In this document: piece after piece, positions 35,222 through 46,199 of the stretch
Layout of the letters: every line of letters begins with the position of its first letter
Position numbering within the stretch: position 1 is the first letter of the stretch
Notes under the pieces: model-generated
What the model was told of the DNA's origin: nothing
Seen by the model: only the letters and a program-made list of their open reading frames with translations
Database searches by the model: none
Origin: Acheta domesticus
Lineage: Eukaryota; Arthropoda; Insecta; Orthoptera; Gryllidae
Direction of reading: 5' to 3'
Length of the DNA stretch: 64,000 bases
Assembly (NCBI GenBank): GCA_031308135.1
Contig: JAHLJT010004567.1
Span: 132,345,060-132,409,059 of the forward strand
Translations under genes and position numbers: made by a program

Positions 35222-36279
35222 GTGGAGGCGCAGGTAGAGGCCAAGCTTAGAGAACAGGAAGGGAAAATGCGTAGCTTGCACGCGCATGTCGAATCTGTCG
35301 TAGACGAAACTAAGGAAAAGTCGCGGAGTTTTGTGACGGATTGAAGGTTCCGCGTAATTGAAGTTTGAAAAAATGGGCGGCCGCGAATGCAAGAAAATCG
35401 CGGAGCTTAGATGGGAAGGATGATCGCGGAAGTCGCCTAGGCATGTGGGGATATTAAAAAATTGCAAGCGACGACGAGGGCGTCAATCCAGGAAACAGGG
35501 CGCGGATTCAAAACAAAATAATCCGGAGAAAGCGTCGACGGTTTGCGCGACGAAATGGCAAACACCCGCAGGAGTATGTTTCAGACGGCCACGGAAGTAG
35601 AGTTCATTTATCGCCGCCGCAAAATCTCGGTTTTTCAGGTGCGAAAAACGAACATCCGTGCGAATTCTTGCGACGCATGGAAGATTATTTTACGTTATCT
35701 AACGCAGTACCCAACAGGCTAAAAGCAAAATTCGCTCAACAGTATTTGTTTGGAGCCGCACTCCAGTGGAGCTTATCAATGTCACGATTTCCCGAGACAT
35801 ACGAGGAATTTAGGGAGAAATTTTTGAAACGGTTTTGGGGGGAAGAAACCAAATTCACGTATGAGCGCCGACTATTAGAGAAGAGGTGGTATCCGAAGAT
35901 GGGAATATCATATCTGGACTATGCCGTCGGGAAAATTGCAGCATTCCGTTTGTGCGATCCTTCAATTAGTGATAACCGGCTTATCTGGATCATCACATCA
36001 CAGTTCCCGGAGCGAATTCAGAATTCTCTGAACAGCGCGCACTTGGAAAATATCCACGAATTCCAAGATTTATTAGGAAAATTCGACCAGGCACGAATTT
36101 CGGGGAATAATGAGACAGAAAATGATAGGCCTCCACCGCAAAACAATCAGAGGTGGCCGCGTCGAGAGGGCTACGCCGGCAGAAACTGGGGACAGCACGA
36201 CCGAGGCCCACCTCGGGACGAACGACCCGATGGACATTCACCCGCCGAGGGGCGAGGGAACCGACCCTCGGTAAATTAG
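35222..36279 (+). pseudogene. gag: gag, element 1 (capsid-type)
   Basis: Gag proteins form the retroelement particle and package its RNA. The intact part (35,668-36,279, 203 codons) has a capsid-like retrotransposon gag domain: FLRRMEDYF at the start (reading from just upstream), then LQWSLSMSRFPETYEEFREK and DYAVGKIAAFRLCDPS, and a hydrophilic Pro/Arg/Gly-rich tail. Upstream, in other frames broken by stops, 35,222-35,340 encodes a coiled-coil-like Glu/Lys stretch (VEAQVEAKLREQEGK), as in element 2. There is no CCHC zinc knuckle in the tail. The gag frame overlaps the following pol frame by more than 100 bases in the -1 frame. The true start is lost to truncation and frameshifts. Confidence 0.75.
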
Positions 36280-36334
36280 AAGCGTCCGGAGCAGGTAGGC
36301 ATCAGCGCTTGGGACGCAATACAAGTACTGTAGA

Positions 36335-37430
36335 GATGCCACTAGTGAGAACCGTTATTATTGACGAAATATTTGAGGAGAAAGCGGATCGCGATGTCGA
36401 TCGTGCCAGGGCAAGTAGGTGTCCGATCATCGCCGCAGAGTGCGAGGGCAAGCCAGTCCAGATTTAATTGATTCAGGGAGTGAAGTTTCAGCCGTTTCGG
36501 AGCAATTCTAGTTTAAATTAAAGAGTGAACACTCAAATTTGCCCGAGTTTCCCATTCTTAAAACTTACGTCGTTGGAGCGGATAGGAAGAAAAGCCATCC
36601 CATTACTAAACAAATCTTTGTCACTATTAGCCACGGAGTTTTTCAGTTCGATGCTACATGTCTTGTCATCAAAAATCTAGCTTACGAGCTCATTTTAGGC
36701 GTTGATTTCTTACGTGAGTTACAGGTCTGTATCGATTTCAAAGAGGACGTGTTGAGGTTCGAACCGTCGTATTTACTGCCGTTCACCGGCGAAAATAATG
36801 AATTGATTGCTGATGAATTCAGGATCAACAATTTGAATAGGGACGAGGTACGAGAAAGTATCACCCACTCTATTGATCGCAACCACTGTCTGACAGCAGC
36901 CGAGAATAGCGCTTTACGGGACATGTTGTTCAATAATTTTGAAATTTTTCTTCGGCCGACAGAACCCATTAAGGATTTTCTCTTTCGCATTCAAGTTACC
37001 GACCGCTCACCGTTTAAATGTAGAAATTATCCTGTTCCATTTGCTTTGAGGACAGAAGTAGATAAGACGATTTCAGACATGATTGCAGAAGGAATTATTA
37101 AAAGAGCTTCTACGCCGTATATCAATCCCCTGGTAATAGTAAGAAAAAAGGATGGTGGAGTTCGTATTTGTCTCGATGCTAGGAGGTTAAATCAGGTAAC
37201 TGTTCCAGATCACGACTCGGTCGTGCCAATTGACGTCACTTTAGGGAAATTCCATGGTGCTAAATATTTTTCAGCTATTGATTTTGTTTCTTCTTACTGG
37301 CAGATCGCAATTCACCCCGATGACCAGAAATTCACTGGATTTTTGTATGATGGTTTGAGTTATGTTTGGTGTCGCACTCCTTTCGGTCTCCGAAATTCTG
37401 GAGCATATTTTATTAGGTGTTTGGATCAGA
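36335..37430 (+). pseudogene. pol: pol 5' part, element 1: protease and partial reverse transcriptase
   Basis: Protease cleaves the polyprotein; RT copies RNA into DNA. From ATG at 36,335 a frame reads RCPIIAAECEGKPVQ. A one-base loss then shifts to the frame carrying LIDSGSEVSAV (protease Asp, about 36,464), which meets a TAG at about 36,509 before continuing open to 37,430. Downstream are ELILGVDFL (protease C-terminal motif) and RT blocks: INPLVIVRKKDGGVRICLD, FSAIDFVSSYWQI with the first catalytic Asp, and TPFGLRNSGAYF. The YxDD box is absent because the sequence jumps near 37,430 into integrase. The protein cannot be functional. Confidence 0.8.
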
Positions 37431-37861
37431 AGTACTGCCCCACATTAATAAATGGATTAATCGCGTACCTCACGAGAGCGCGGGCTTATCTCCTTTTGAA
37501 ATACATTTCGGAAAGAAGCCACCAGCCGATTTTCCTCTTTTAGAGCGCCTGGCCACGCACAGTGTATTGAACTATGAGGAAAGGTGCCGCAGTGTTTACG
37601 CGAACTTAAATAGAGCAGCTGAAAAGAGAGAGAAGATGGTCAAGAGACCGCACGAATTCAGAGTCGGGGACAGGGTGCTTCTGCGCACACCTGCTTCGTC
37701 TGACGCGCCGAGAGGTCTGTTTGCGAAGTTTTTTTCCATTGTTCGCAGGCCCTTTCACTATTCGAGGTAATCCTCACCCCAATGTTTTTGAACTCGTCAC
37801 AGACGATAGGCAACCGGCCGGAAAATATAATGCTTTTAATTTAATTCCATTTCGCGAATGA
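37425..37861 (+). pseudogene. pol: Integrase C-terminal tail, element 1
   Basis: The frame from 37,417 reads LPHINKWINRVPHESAGLSP and then FEIHFGKKP, the region after the integrase catalytic core in gypsy-type elements, followed by a basic stretch KREKMVKRPHEFRVGDRVLL. A frameshift near 37,755 leads to RGNPHPNVFELVTDD and a stop TGA at 37,859-37,861. The zinc-binding and DDE parts of integrase, all of RNase H and the second half of RT have been deleted at the junction around 37,415-37,435. What remains is a remnant. Confidence 0.75.
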
Positions 37862-38393
37862 GACCTGTTTTGTCCTTTTCATTAATTATTGTCGTATTTT
37901 TAGTATTTTTGTTTGTCAATTAATTAGTGCTCTAGTTGTCTATTTTGTGCTAGTCTTCGTTGAATTTATATGCTATTGTTGATGTGGTTTGTTTAAGTCT
38001 CTACCGACTGCCTGTGTCTTCTTCATTCGTTTACCGAGATTTTACTTAATTGTCATTGCTTAATTGTTAGACGGTTTACTTATTGTTGATGTGGGTTGGA
38101 GTTCTTACTTCCTATAACGAGGACGTTACTGGGTTGGTTTTGATGTTGGTGTTTGTGGATGAGATATTCCCGATAGTATTTCCCTCGCTTCATTTGTCGT
38201 AGTTTTTTTATTTTTCCTGCTATTGTAAGCACTTTGTTCAATTATTTGTAGTTTTAGTGTGTATTTCGTCTATATTTTTATTGGGTTTTTTTTGTTAAAT
38301 TATTCCGTTTGCTCCCGTCGCCATTAGTTTTCTGTTGAGCCATGAAATCATCTTTTCTCTCCGATTTCACAGCTAGGCGGTGGAGGGGGTGAA
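37862..38393 (+). other. pol-to-LTR spacer with polypurine tract
   Basis: T-rich non-coding spacer ending in the polypurine tract AGGCGGTGGAGGGGGTGAA (38,375-38,393), immediately before the LTR start TG. No env-like ORF. Confidence 0.6.
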
Positions 38394-39647
38394 TGTAATG
38401 GGACGGTCGCACACGAACTAATTTCGGCGTGTGCGAGATGAATTTTTTTTATATAACAGGGAGTCCGGGAAAACTTAGCTGGCTGAAAATGTGCGTTTCT
38501 CCGCTACCTGAGTGCGCGAAGGGTCGCCGCCAGCCGCCGGGGGGAGCGCCTCCCTTTGTTCAAAGACCGTTTGCCACACCTCTGGTATTTCCGAGCGCTG
38601 CGTCAGAGCACCCAGCGTCTTCTCGGAAATCGTGGTGACGTGAACGCCCACTCGAAATCGGGTTCCAACCGTCGATGGACCCATGGCAATTGGACGGCGC
38701 GCATCACGCGGTTTGGCTGCGCCAATAGTCGAACACTAGGCGGGGGTGAGACATGTGATCTCGCGAGCAAGGGAGGTTGCTGCGAACGCGAGACTCGGCC
38801 ATTCCGATACGAACGACGGCCGCGAGTGTTACCTTCCGATGTAAGCGACGACCGAGGTGTTGGGTCCGATGGCAACGACCGCCGCGAGACGCTAGATCGC
38901 CGCCGGCAACGCATCGTCGCCACCTCACCGCCCGCTCAGGTGCCGCCGATGGGAGAGGCGGAACACCGTGTGAGTGCCGATACTCGAATGAACGAAGAAG
39001 CGTTCGGACGCGGCCTGGGGGCCGGCCGCCGCTAAAAGACGCTTTGGTGTGGCGATCCCTGGCCGCCGCCGCCGCAGTCAACAGCGCCGCGCGCCGGGCC
39101 GCCGCCACGCCGTTGTCGCCGCCGCGCCAGCCCACGCGCCGCGCCGCCGCCGCTGCGCTGTCGCGCACGCCGCCCGCGTGCAGCCCTACGCCGCCGCAGC
39201 CAAGGCCTGCCGCGTGCCGCGACACCGCCGCCGCGGCCACCAGCTGCCCGTCCGGCCCAGGAAACGGGGGGAGCGCCGTTGCCCTGCCGCCCGACACCCG
39301 GGCCGATGCCGACGCCCGGAGGAACGGAACGCCCGTGCGATGACCCGGAAGGGTTGGACTGTTAAGTTAAGCTAGTTATAAGTTAGGTTAAGATAGTATT
39401 AAGAACTGTAGGAGGCTTCACCCGATTATTTATTGCTTTGAATTAAACTCAGAAATCATGAAAGAGCGTTTTACTGTGTAGTGCATGAATATGCCCAGTC
39501 ACGCATGCGTCCTAAATAGATTCCAGCCGAGCACATGAGGCAACCTGCAGCAGACGGGAATCCACAGGTGAGTCGGGTCACGCCCTGAGAGAGATTAACA
39601 CCGCCGACACCGATGAGTGGTCGTGTGTACGGGGGGCGGGTGTTACA
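38394..39647 (+). repeat. 3' LTR of element 1
   Basis: It begins TGTAATGGGACGG right after a polypurine tract and ends GGGTGTTACA, so the termini are the short inverted pair TGTAA/TTACA. Length is 1,254 bp. A TATATAA-like box lies at about 38,448 and a GAATTAAAC sequence at about 39,438 could serve polyadenylation. Positions 38,800-39,330 are extremely CpG-rich, producing long ORFs in many frames that I do not regard as genes. No partner 5' LTR is in the window. Confidence 0.65.
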
Positions 39648-41654
39648 GTACAATGGGACACGAATCGTAAATCGAAGTTTTCAATGCTTGTCGGAACACA
39701 TTTTATGTTAATGAAAATAGCAATGACCTTTTGATTCTGCTGCAGATTGACTTTCGAATATTATATTAACCTATTAGCTTAAAATATTTACGCAAAAAGT
39801 AAACTTTGAAAATCTCGGCGCTACTCACTATATTCGCTAGTCACTATAATTACTTAATTCTATGATTAATCTCCCTGTGTTAAAATACTTTTGTAGCTAT
39901 AGAATTTCCTTTCAGTAGAGGTTTTACCACTTCCTACTCGTTGGAAATGTACAATTACCAGGATATTTTCTGTTGAAGTCAAGAACAAGGAAATAGCAAA
40001 TAAATTGAAATAGAAAGGAAACAATTTGAATTAAATATTGCTTTCTGTAGTGAAAATAATTAAATGAAGATATTCCTAATTGTCATAAATTATGTGCAGT
40101 AAGAACGAAATTATGGTAGCAAGTTGTAAGAAAGTAAGAATTTTTTCTTAATTCTGATGAAGACATCAGTCATAATCACATGAGGAATCACCCAAACTAA
40201 TAATTACCAAAACATCACTCAGGAGCCTGTGCAGTAGTGCGAATAACCTATATGCTTCGAAAATGAATTACTGTTATTTCAAGGACGACCACCATACTGT
40301 CATACCAATTGACAAACACATTTAAAGTATTTCTATATTCTAGTAAGAAAGCTTTCTGGTAGTTTTAGTAACCCAAAATCTACAGTCTATTAAAGAGATC
40401 ACTTTTATACAAATTATCCAACGAATTGCTAGTCGTTGAATGTAGAAAAATGATTACAATTGGTAAAGTTCGTTGACGCAACACTTTTTAAAAATATGGA
40501 ACATTAGTTTTTCCTGAAATTGTCTCCAAGAATGCGCGAATTTATTACCGCGTTCAGCAGCATATGAGATAGGCGCAGTGCTTGTAAAGAATATTGGTTC
40601 TTGGTTGTTTTTACTGAAAAAAGAAGTTTTAGTAAAATGAGAGGTATTTTTACGAAGACTTAGAAAATTCTGGGGTTGTTTCGAGTAATTAATGTTTTAC
40701 AAAAGATTTTAAGAATGTGATATCGAAGCGTACACTACTACATCATCGTACCTATTCGTAGCAAACGTAGCAACCAAACAAAAACAAAACGTATCTATAT
40801 TTTTAGGAAACATGGAACAGAAGCTTTTTGAATCACTACCTGACTGCTAATTGAAAGAGTGATATTGTTTCATATTAGGGGAGTATTGTGTAAGTAATCT
40901 TCGATCATATTCTGATGGATAGTCATCTTGGTATTTATTATGTTCTCATCAATGGAACACCAAGACGTAATATCATTATTTAATGATTGGCCATTAAACT
41001 CTAGCTATGTTTTTTTATAAAATCATAACGGTCGACAATTGAACAAATGAAGAAAATATGATAATACTGAAGAAATAAATTAGAGATATTTTTATGACAA
41101 CAAAAGTTTTGACTTTCAACATATCTCACTGTGACTCGCTGATACGATTAACTCGTATGTTACAAACGTTTGTGAGTACGTATGTAATTTAAGGGGTCAC
41201 TACTCATGTCCTACTCGCCAACAAATTCCAAGACGCGGAATATGAGGAGCACATTATAATCTACACAATCGTTGCAATTCTTTTAGGAAACACGTAGCGG
41301 TAGCATTTTCTGCCCCTATTTGCCTGCTAACTGAATGCGCGATTTCATTCCCGCGCATCGTGTGAGTTATGCACTAGTAATTTTCGTGAAACGCGTCTGT
41401 TGTGCAAGCCATACGTTCTGGCGCCCTCTTCCATAATGCATCGTTCTGCAGCGAGAACTCCTCGGGCATTCGCCTTCCCATCGCCCCTCGCCCATCGCCC
41501 ATTGCGCCCGGTCGCCCACGTCGCCCCAGCGAGCCTGAATTTATCGCCCATGAAATAGGGACAACCCGCGCCTGCGAAGAATCGCCGATCAGTACGCGCG
41601 AACAGACGACGGCGAACGGCCTGCAAGACAGCGGAAGACCCGGTTCGCGTCGTA
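39648..41654. other. Mostly AT-rich intergenic
   Basis: Diverged similarities between about 40,535-40,870 and 41,280-41,370 (TTTTAGGAAACA, GCTAA.TGAA, ATGCGCGA.TT.ATT) hint at an old duplication. GC content rises from 41,400. No gene. Confidence 0.35.
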
Positions 41655-41989
41655 GGCCCAAGAACCGGCGCGTCAGAAATTGAAGAGCTGCCTTCCAAAG
41701 TGGCATATCTTCAAGCAATACAAGTTTTCAGGAATGAATGTAAAGTATTCACATTGAGTCTTATAGTTCACGGTAGGACTCGACGGTGTTTGGAAATCTT
41801 TTAGCATTGGAGAAGCGCCAGTTTTGTACACAATATTTGACAGCATGAACGAGAGGCGTCATAAAAATATATTGGTACATCAAGCAAAAAACGAAATGAA
41901 AATGATGACGTCACTTCGGAAATAATCTCTTCAATTCCATTACTTCAATACATCGATATTGTCGACATTCGTGGAGTTAGTGTAAGTCT
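41655..41989. repeat. ~422-bp tandem repeat, partial unit 1
   Basis: Shares GGCCCAAG, GAAATTGAAGAGCTG, GTAAAGTATTCACATTGAG, ATGATGACGTCACTT and ACATCGATATTGT with 43,807-44,136. Separated from unit 2 by about 1.7 kb of inserted or unrelated sequence. Confidence 0.75.
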
Positions 41990-42546
41990 GGTAACACTTC
42001 ACGACGTTTTCAAACTTTGAAAAGTTACAGAAACAAAACTCACTGATTCTGACAAAATTTTGATCGCTGAATACGAATATGTTTGCCGTTTTACTAGATT
42101 AGCTCGTATTTTTTGTGTAACGCATAGTTGCCAAATTTACCGTTATAGGCATAATGAGGTATCTTGAAGGTACCGGAGAATGAGCTGTTTGATTGGAAAA
42201 AGGGAATCAACTTCGTTTTAGCACTTGTGTCAAAGAGAATCAATTTAAAATTCTATAAATTAATTTATTAAATCTAAACAATTAAAAAACTATTAAGTTA
42301 GTTTACTAGCATTTAAAAACTGTACTTCAGCATTTACATACCAGAATAGTTTATACACAGATGTATACAGATGTATATCACTTAGTTTTGGAAAACACTG
42401 AGATATTTCAATCCTTCAACTACTTTGTCTATTCCTTTTACGAAATTCATGAGGTCCAACGTAATTTGCAGAGGCGGAAGCAGTACCTTGCCTGGATCGC
42501 CCAGAGACTCACACTTGAAGTTGTTGGTACCGGGCTTAAATGACTC

Positions 42547-43454
42547 TCAGCGGGGCCACTCCTTTCGTGACACAAAAAACAAACAAAAGTGCTTTGTAAA
42601 TCCACCTTCCGGAAAAATATATAATTTTGCAAATACTTTTAGATCTCCATAAATTGCCAACCATGATCTTTGTATTTGATATGATTTAAAATGAGTGCGA
42701 GATACTCGTATGTCTCTTTCTTTGGAACAGTGTGCCAAAGGAATAGACGGCAGGTTATTTCCATTATGAAGCAAAACTGCTTTCAGACTGTACTTAGATG
42801 AATCTACAAAAGAACACCAATCAGATGGATTGTGTTGGATTCCTAAATCATTCATCAGGCCATTGATGTCCATGCATACGCAAAGGGAATCTTTCATTCT
42901 GTAATATTCTGAAAAAGGCTCGTTCCTTTTTCTGTGATGGGTGTAAATAGCTCCGGGAGCCAGTAAACACCATTCATGGAGTCTGGAACCCAAGAATTGA
43001 GCTATCTCTTTCGTAAGTTGTAAGTCTCTCGCTAAATCGTTCAATTCATGTTGAAGGATGAAATAAGTCTCATCATGTAAATGGAACGGATTATCAGATC
43101 ATCATCAAATATTGAGTTACTGTCCTTATCGGTTCCCGTAGATGCTGAAATATCGATAGTTTCAGGTAGTAGTTTCGATAGTTCAAGAGAGGTAAATTTT
43201 CTCCATGAGGCACTGGTCTGATCACGGACAGCAAGTTTGGATATTCGATGACACGCTGTTTCTTCTTGTTACTTCCTGCTGTATTGGTCATACAGAAATA
43301 AGTCACTAAAGAGATTCTGGAGTTCTCTCCATATCATCGCAACAGCAAAAGGCATACTTTTCTTGGTTCCTTTAAGCCAGGCCGTCAGATACATCAGACA
43401 ACGCACAAGACGGGCCCAGCTTTTATCCTGATCCTCAATCTTACAATCAATCAA
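42547..43454 (-). pseudogene. Broken ORF of a widespread arthropod repeat-borne protein family, function unknown
   Basis: Three minus-strand pieces in different frames form one protein. Piece 1 (43,454-43,269) has GTKKSMPFAVAMIWREL. Piece 2 (43,306-43,094) has KKKQRVIEYPN and IRPVPHGENLP. Piece 3 (about 43,080-42,547) runs ELNDLARDLQLTKEIAQFLG, RLHEWCLLAPGA, CSFVDSSKYSLKAVLLHNGN, IYGDLKVFAKL and ends RKEWPR. I recognise this string of motifs (FAVPMxWRE, YPNxxSAxRPVPH, GSRLKExNLLAPG, FIDSSKxSLKAVLLHNGN, GDLKV) as a protein often annotated as uncharacterised in many arthropod genomes and usually repeated. Its function is not established; the repetitiveness suggests a mobile-element passenger. 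This copy has at least two frameshifts and lacks the C-terminal half expected after KxWPAR, so it is dead. Confidence 0.65.
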
Positions 43455-43730
43455 TTAACATGATGCTAACAACAAGAAGCTCCTGTATTTCACCTAATGA
43501 GTGAAAAAATATTTATTTCTCACTCGAGTAACATTGTGGACATGATTACTTTGATGATAACTGAAGCTGTCCCTACAAAATGGTAAAAACTGGCAACTAT
43601 GCGTTACTCAAAAATACGATATAATCTAGAAAAACGGGTGTCCATTTCGAATGCAGCATCCTGAAATTAATCGGAATCACTTGTTTTCCTTTTTTGTAAC
43701 TAAACTGACGTCGGCCTGTGTAACACTCGT

Positions 43731-44152
43731 TTGCGGGCTTAAATCTGGCAGGGAACGGTCAGTTTTCGAAGGGCGAAAAGCGTTTGGTGTACCAAACTTC
43801 TCTCATGGCCCAAGCGGTGGTGCGTCTGAAATTGAAGAGCTGGCTTCTAAAGTGGCATATCCTCAAGAAATACAAGTTATCATGAATGTAAAGTATTCAC
43901 ATTGAGCCTTAAAGTCCAAGGTAAGACTCGACGATGTTTGGAAATGTTAGCACTGGATAAGCGCCATTTTTGAAAACAATATTTGGCAGCATGAAGGAAA
44001 GGCGCCATAAGAATATATTGGCGCATAAATTGAAAAAAGATATGGAAATGATGACGTCACTTTTGAAATAATCTCGTTGAATTCCATTATTGAAGTACAT
44101 CGATATTGTAGGCATTAGTGGAATTGGTGTAAGTCGATTCGATAAAATACAT
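43731..44152. repeat. ~422-bp tandem repeat, unit 2 (complete)
   Basis: Starts TTGCGGGCTTAAATCTGGCA and ends where the next unit starts with TTGCGGGTTCAAATCTGGCA at 44,153. The start resembles a tRNA box B (GGGTTCAAATC), so these units may derive from a tRNA-related SINE. Confidence 0.75.
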
Positions 44153-44230
44153 TTGCGGGTTCAAATCTGGCAGGGAACGGTTCGTTTTCGAAGGGCAAAA
44201 AACGTTTGGTGTGCCATTCTTGTCTCATGC
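44153..44230. repeat. ~422-bp tandem repeat, truncated unit 3
   Basis: First 78 bp of the unit: TTGCGGGTTCAAATCTGGCA to TCTCATGC. Confidence 0.75.
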
Positions 44231-45572
44231 AAAAGAACCTTTACTAAATGCCCGGGGGAATTATATCGTCCGAAAATATCCATCCTGTTCAAATTTTATT
44301 CAGAGAACTCAGAAAAAAGTTAAAAAACACTAAGGCTGCCGTTGTCTCAGCCTTTAGTAATAAACACAAGTCGAAACATGCTACCCATGAGAAGAAAAAT
44401 TGAAAATGTCAAAGAATACAGCCAATGCTGTGGATGGTCCAATGCACATGTTTTCAGCGCAAATTATTTAACAATAATATTTTCAAGTAATTAGATAAGA
44501 AATTCAAAATTACGTATTCATTACGCAAATTGGTGAACGGGAAGACACTCAGAGGTGTATTTACTAAAGCCGAGTTCCACTATTAGAGCTCAGCTAACAA
44601 GTAATGAGAGGTGAAGTTATATTGAGGCATTGGATAATTAAGATATGGTGGAATGCAAGGTTAGATGAAACGGGCAAATCTCAAAAAAAAACCTGTCGCA
44701 AACACAGGTTCAAATTGTGTGACAAGGATTTGAACTCCTCCATTCAAACGATGCCCACTACATCATGGGCCAGACAGATGATAGTATAATTTATGCACAA
44801 AAGGTAAGAGACGTATAAAACTGATTGTCAATATTCACAGTATTTCTTTGACATTCGCAATAAACCTGTTGGCTTTTTTACTTATATTCTTGTTTTAATT
44901 TGACTTAAATTTATGTTTTCTATTACATTTTGAAGTAAATTTTCCATTCGAAATTTTCATTAATTGTTTGTAGCATAGTTTGATACAATAACAATTGTTT
45001 GATTGCAAGTTAATTTAAAATAAACGGGAATGTCATTCTTTGCTTTGTTTCTATCTAGGGATATTGGTTGCGGAAAACTGATTCGACTTGTAAAGTTTAT
45101 TTTTCTGCAATTTGGGACAAAGCGTGAAATTAGATAAGAAACATTAATTTACTTTTAGAGAGATTTACGTAATATTATGTCACTAATACGACATCACATC
45201 ATATTATATACTTTTAATATCATCTACGAAAAATGTAACCTACTTCATTTACTGGATTGCATTTACTTGAACTGCGTCCATTTACTTGAACGTCACAACA
45301 CGTCATTATTTGAAAAACAAAGCGCAAAGAAGTGCGGGTTCCCTTAAGGACCTGGGATACAAATGTAGTAACGAATATAATACATAAACATTGAGACAAG
45401 ACTTGAATTTCGAAGAAAATTTGAGGGACACTAAGTTAACGTGAAAGGAAGAAATAATGAAATTTTATCACACCACCAAAGCGGTAAGATATACAACATA
45501 ACATGGTTCTGTACCATGTGATTTTTATTGTCCTTATTCTTCAATTCCAGTGAGCTTTTACATCGTCCCACT
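44231..45572. other. AT-rich intergenic, nothing recognised
   Basis: No gene or repeat that I can pair within the window. Confidence 0.45.
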
Positions 45573-46030
45573 CCATCACATCACATCACATCACATCCCT
45601 CCGTCCTTCTTCAATCGCTGCTCTCTTTCTCGGCCGCGGCGCCAGCGCGAAGCTCAGCCTCGTGCGGAAAGTTGAGCCGAAGACAAATAGAAAAGTTTCC
45701 TCGGGAACTGAATTGATTAGTCTATATTTCATCGCGCGAAGCCTGAGCGGCGCAGGCGAGGACGGGGTCAGAGGGTGTGGTGAGTAGGGGAAAAGGAGGG
45801 GCAGGGGGCGTGGTGAACTTGGCATTTTTGCGCCCGGCGCTTCCGTCCGGAAAACACGGCGATCTGTTACGAGCGCCGGCGCCCACCCGCGAGGCCCTCT
45901 GCGGACCGCGTCAGCCAATCAGCGGGAGAGTTCGGCCACTAGCACATCGCAGCGAAGTTCATTTTGTGCGGTCGCTTCTACGCCGCACAGTGTCGTCTTT
46001 CGGGATTCAGATGAACTTCTACAGTCTCGC
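45573..46030. promoter_or_regulatory. CpG island with CCAAT box, candidate promoter
   Basis: After an ATCAC pentamer run (45,573-45,598) comes a CpG-rich stretch. It includes a canonical CCAAT element in the context CAGCCAATCAGCGG (CCAAT at 45,915-45,919). An AT-rich region on one side and the 270-bp tandem array on the other bound it. No TATA box is needed for CpG promoters. I could not recognise a coding exon downstream. Confidence 0.3.
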
Positions 46031-46199
46031 AATGCTCGTGCTCGTGATATGAACGATTAAGAGATATCTAGCTGACTGTTTGGTAAAGTTACTATTTTCT
46101 CCGTGAATTTTGTGAATCCAATGTCAAATCAAGCGTTAAGCGGTTGTTACAAGAGTAAATTAATATAACTAATCAAAAAGAATATGCCAGAATAAGATT

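Larger units (their letters stand above)
35200..39647 (+). mobile_element. Decayed Ty3/gypsy-type retroelement (element 1)
   Basis: In order: 5'-truncated coiled-coil/gag region, gag, protease, partial reverse transcriptase fused by deletion to the integrase tail, 3' spacer, polypurine tract and a 3' LTR. No 5' LTR or primer-binding site is seen upstream of 35,200. Frameshifts and stops in the protease region and near the pol end show it is old. Its gag and protease are related to those of element 2 (50.7-56.7 kb). Confidence 0.8.

Noticed and set aside
38556..39375. Long Arg/Ala/Pro-rich ORFs on both strands
   Set aside because: They lie in the extremely CpG-rich centre of the element 1 LTR and have no retroviral or cellular domain.
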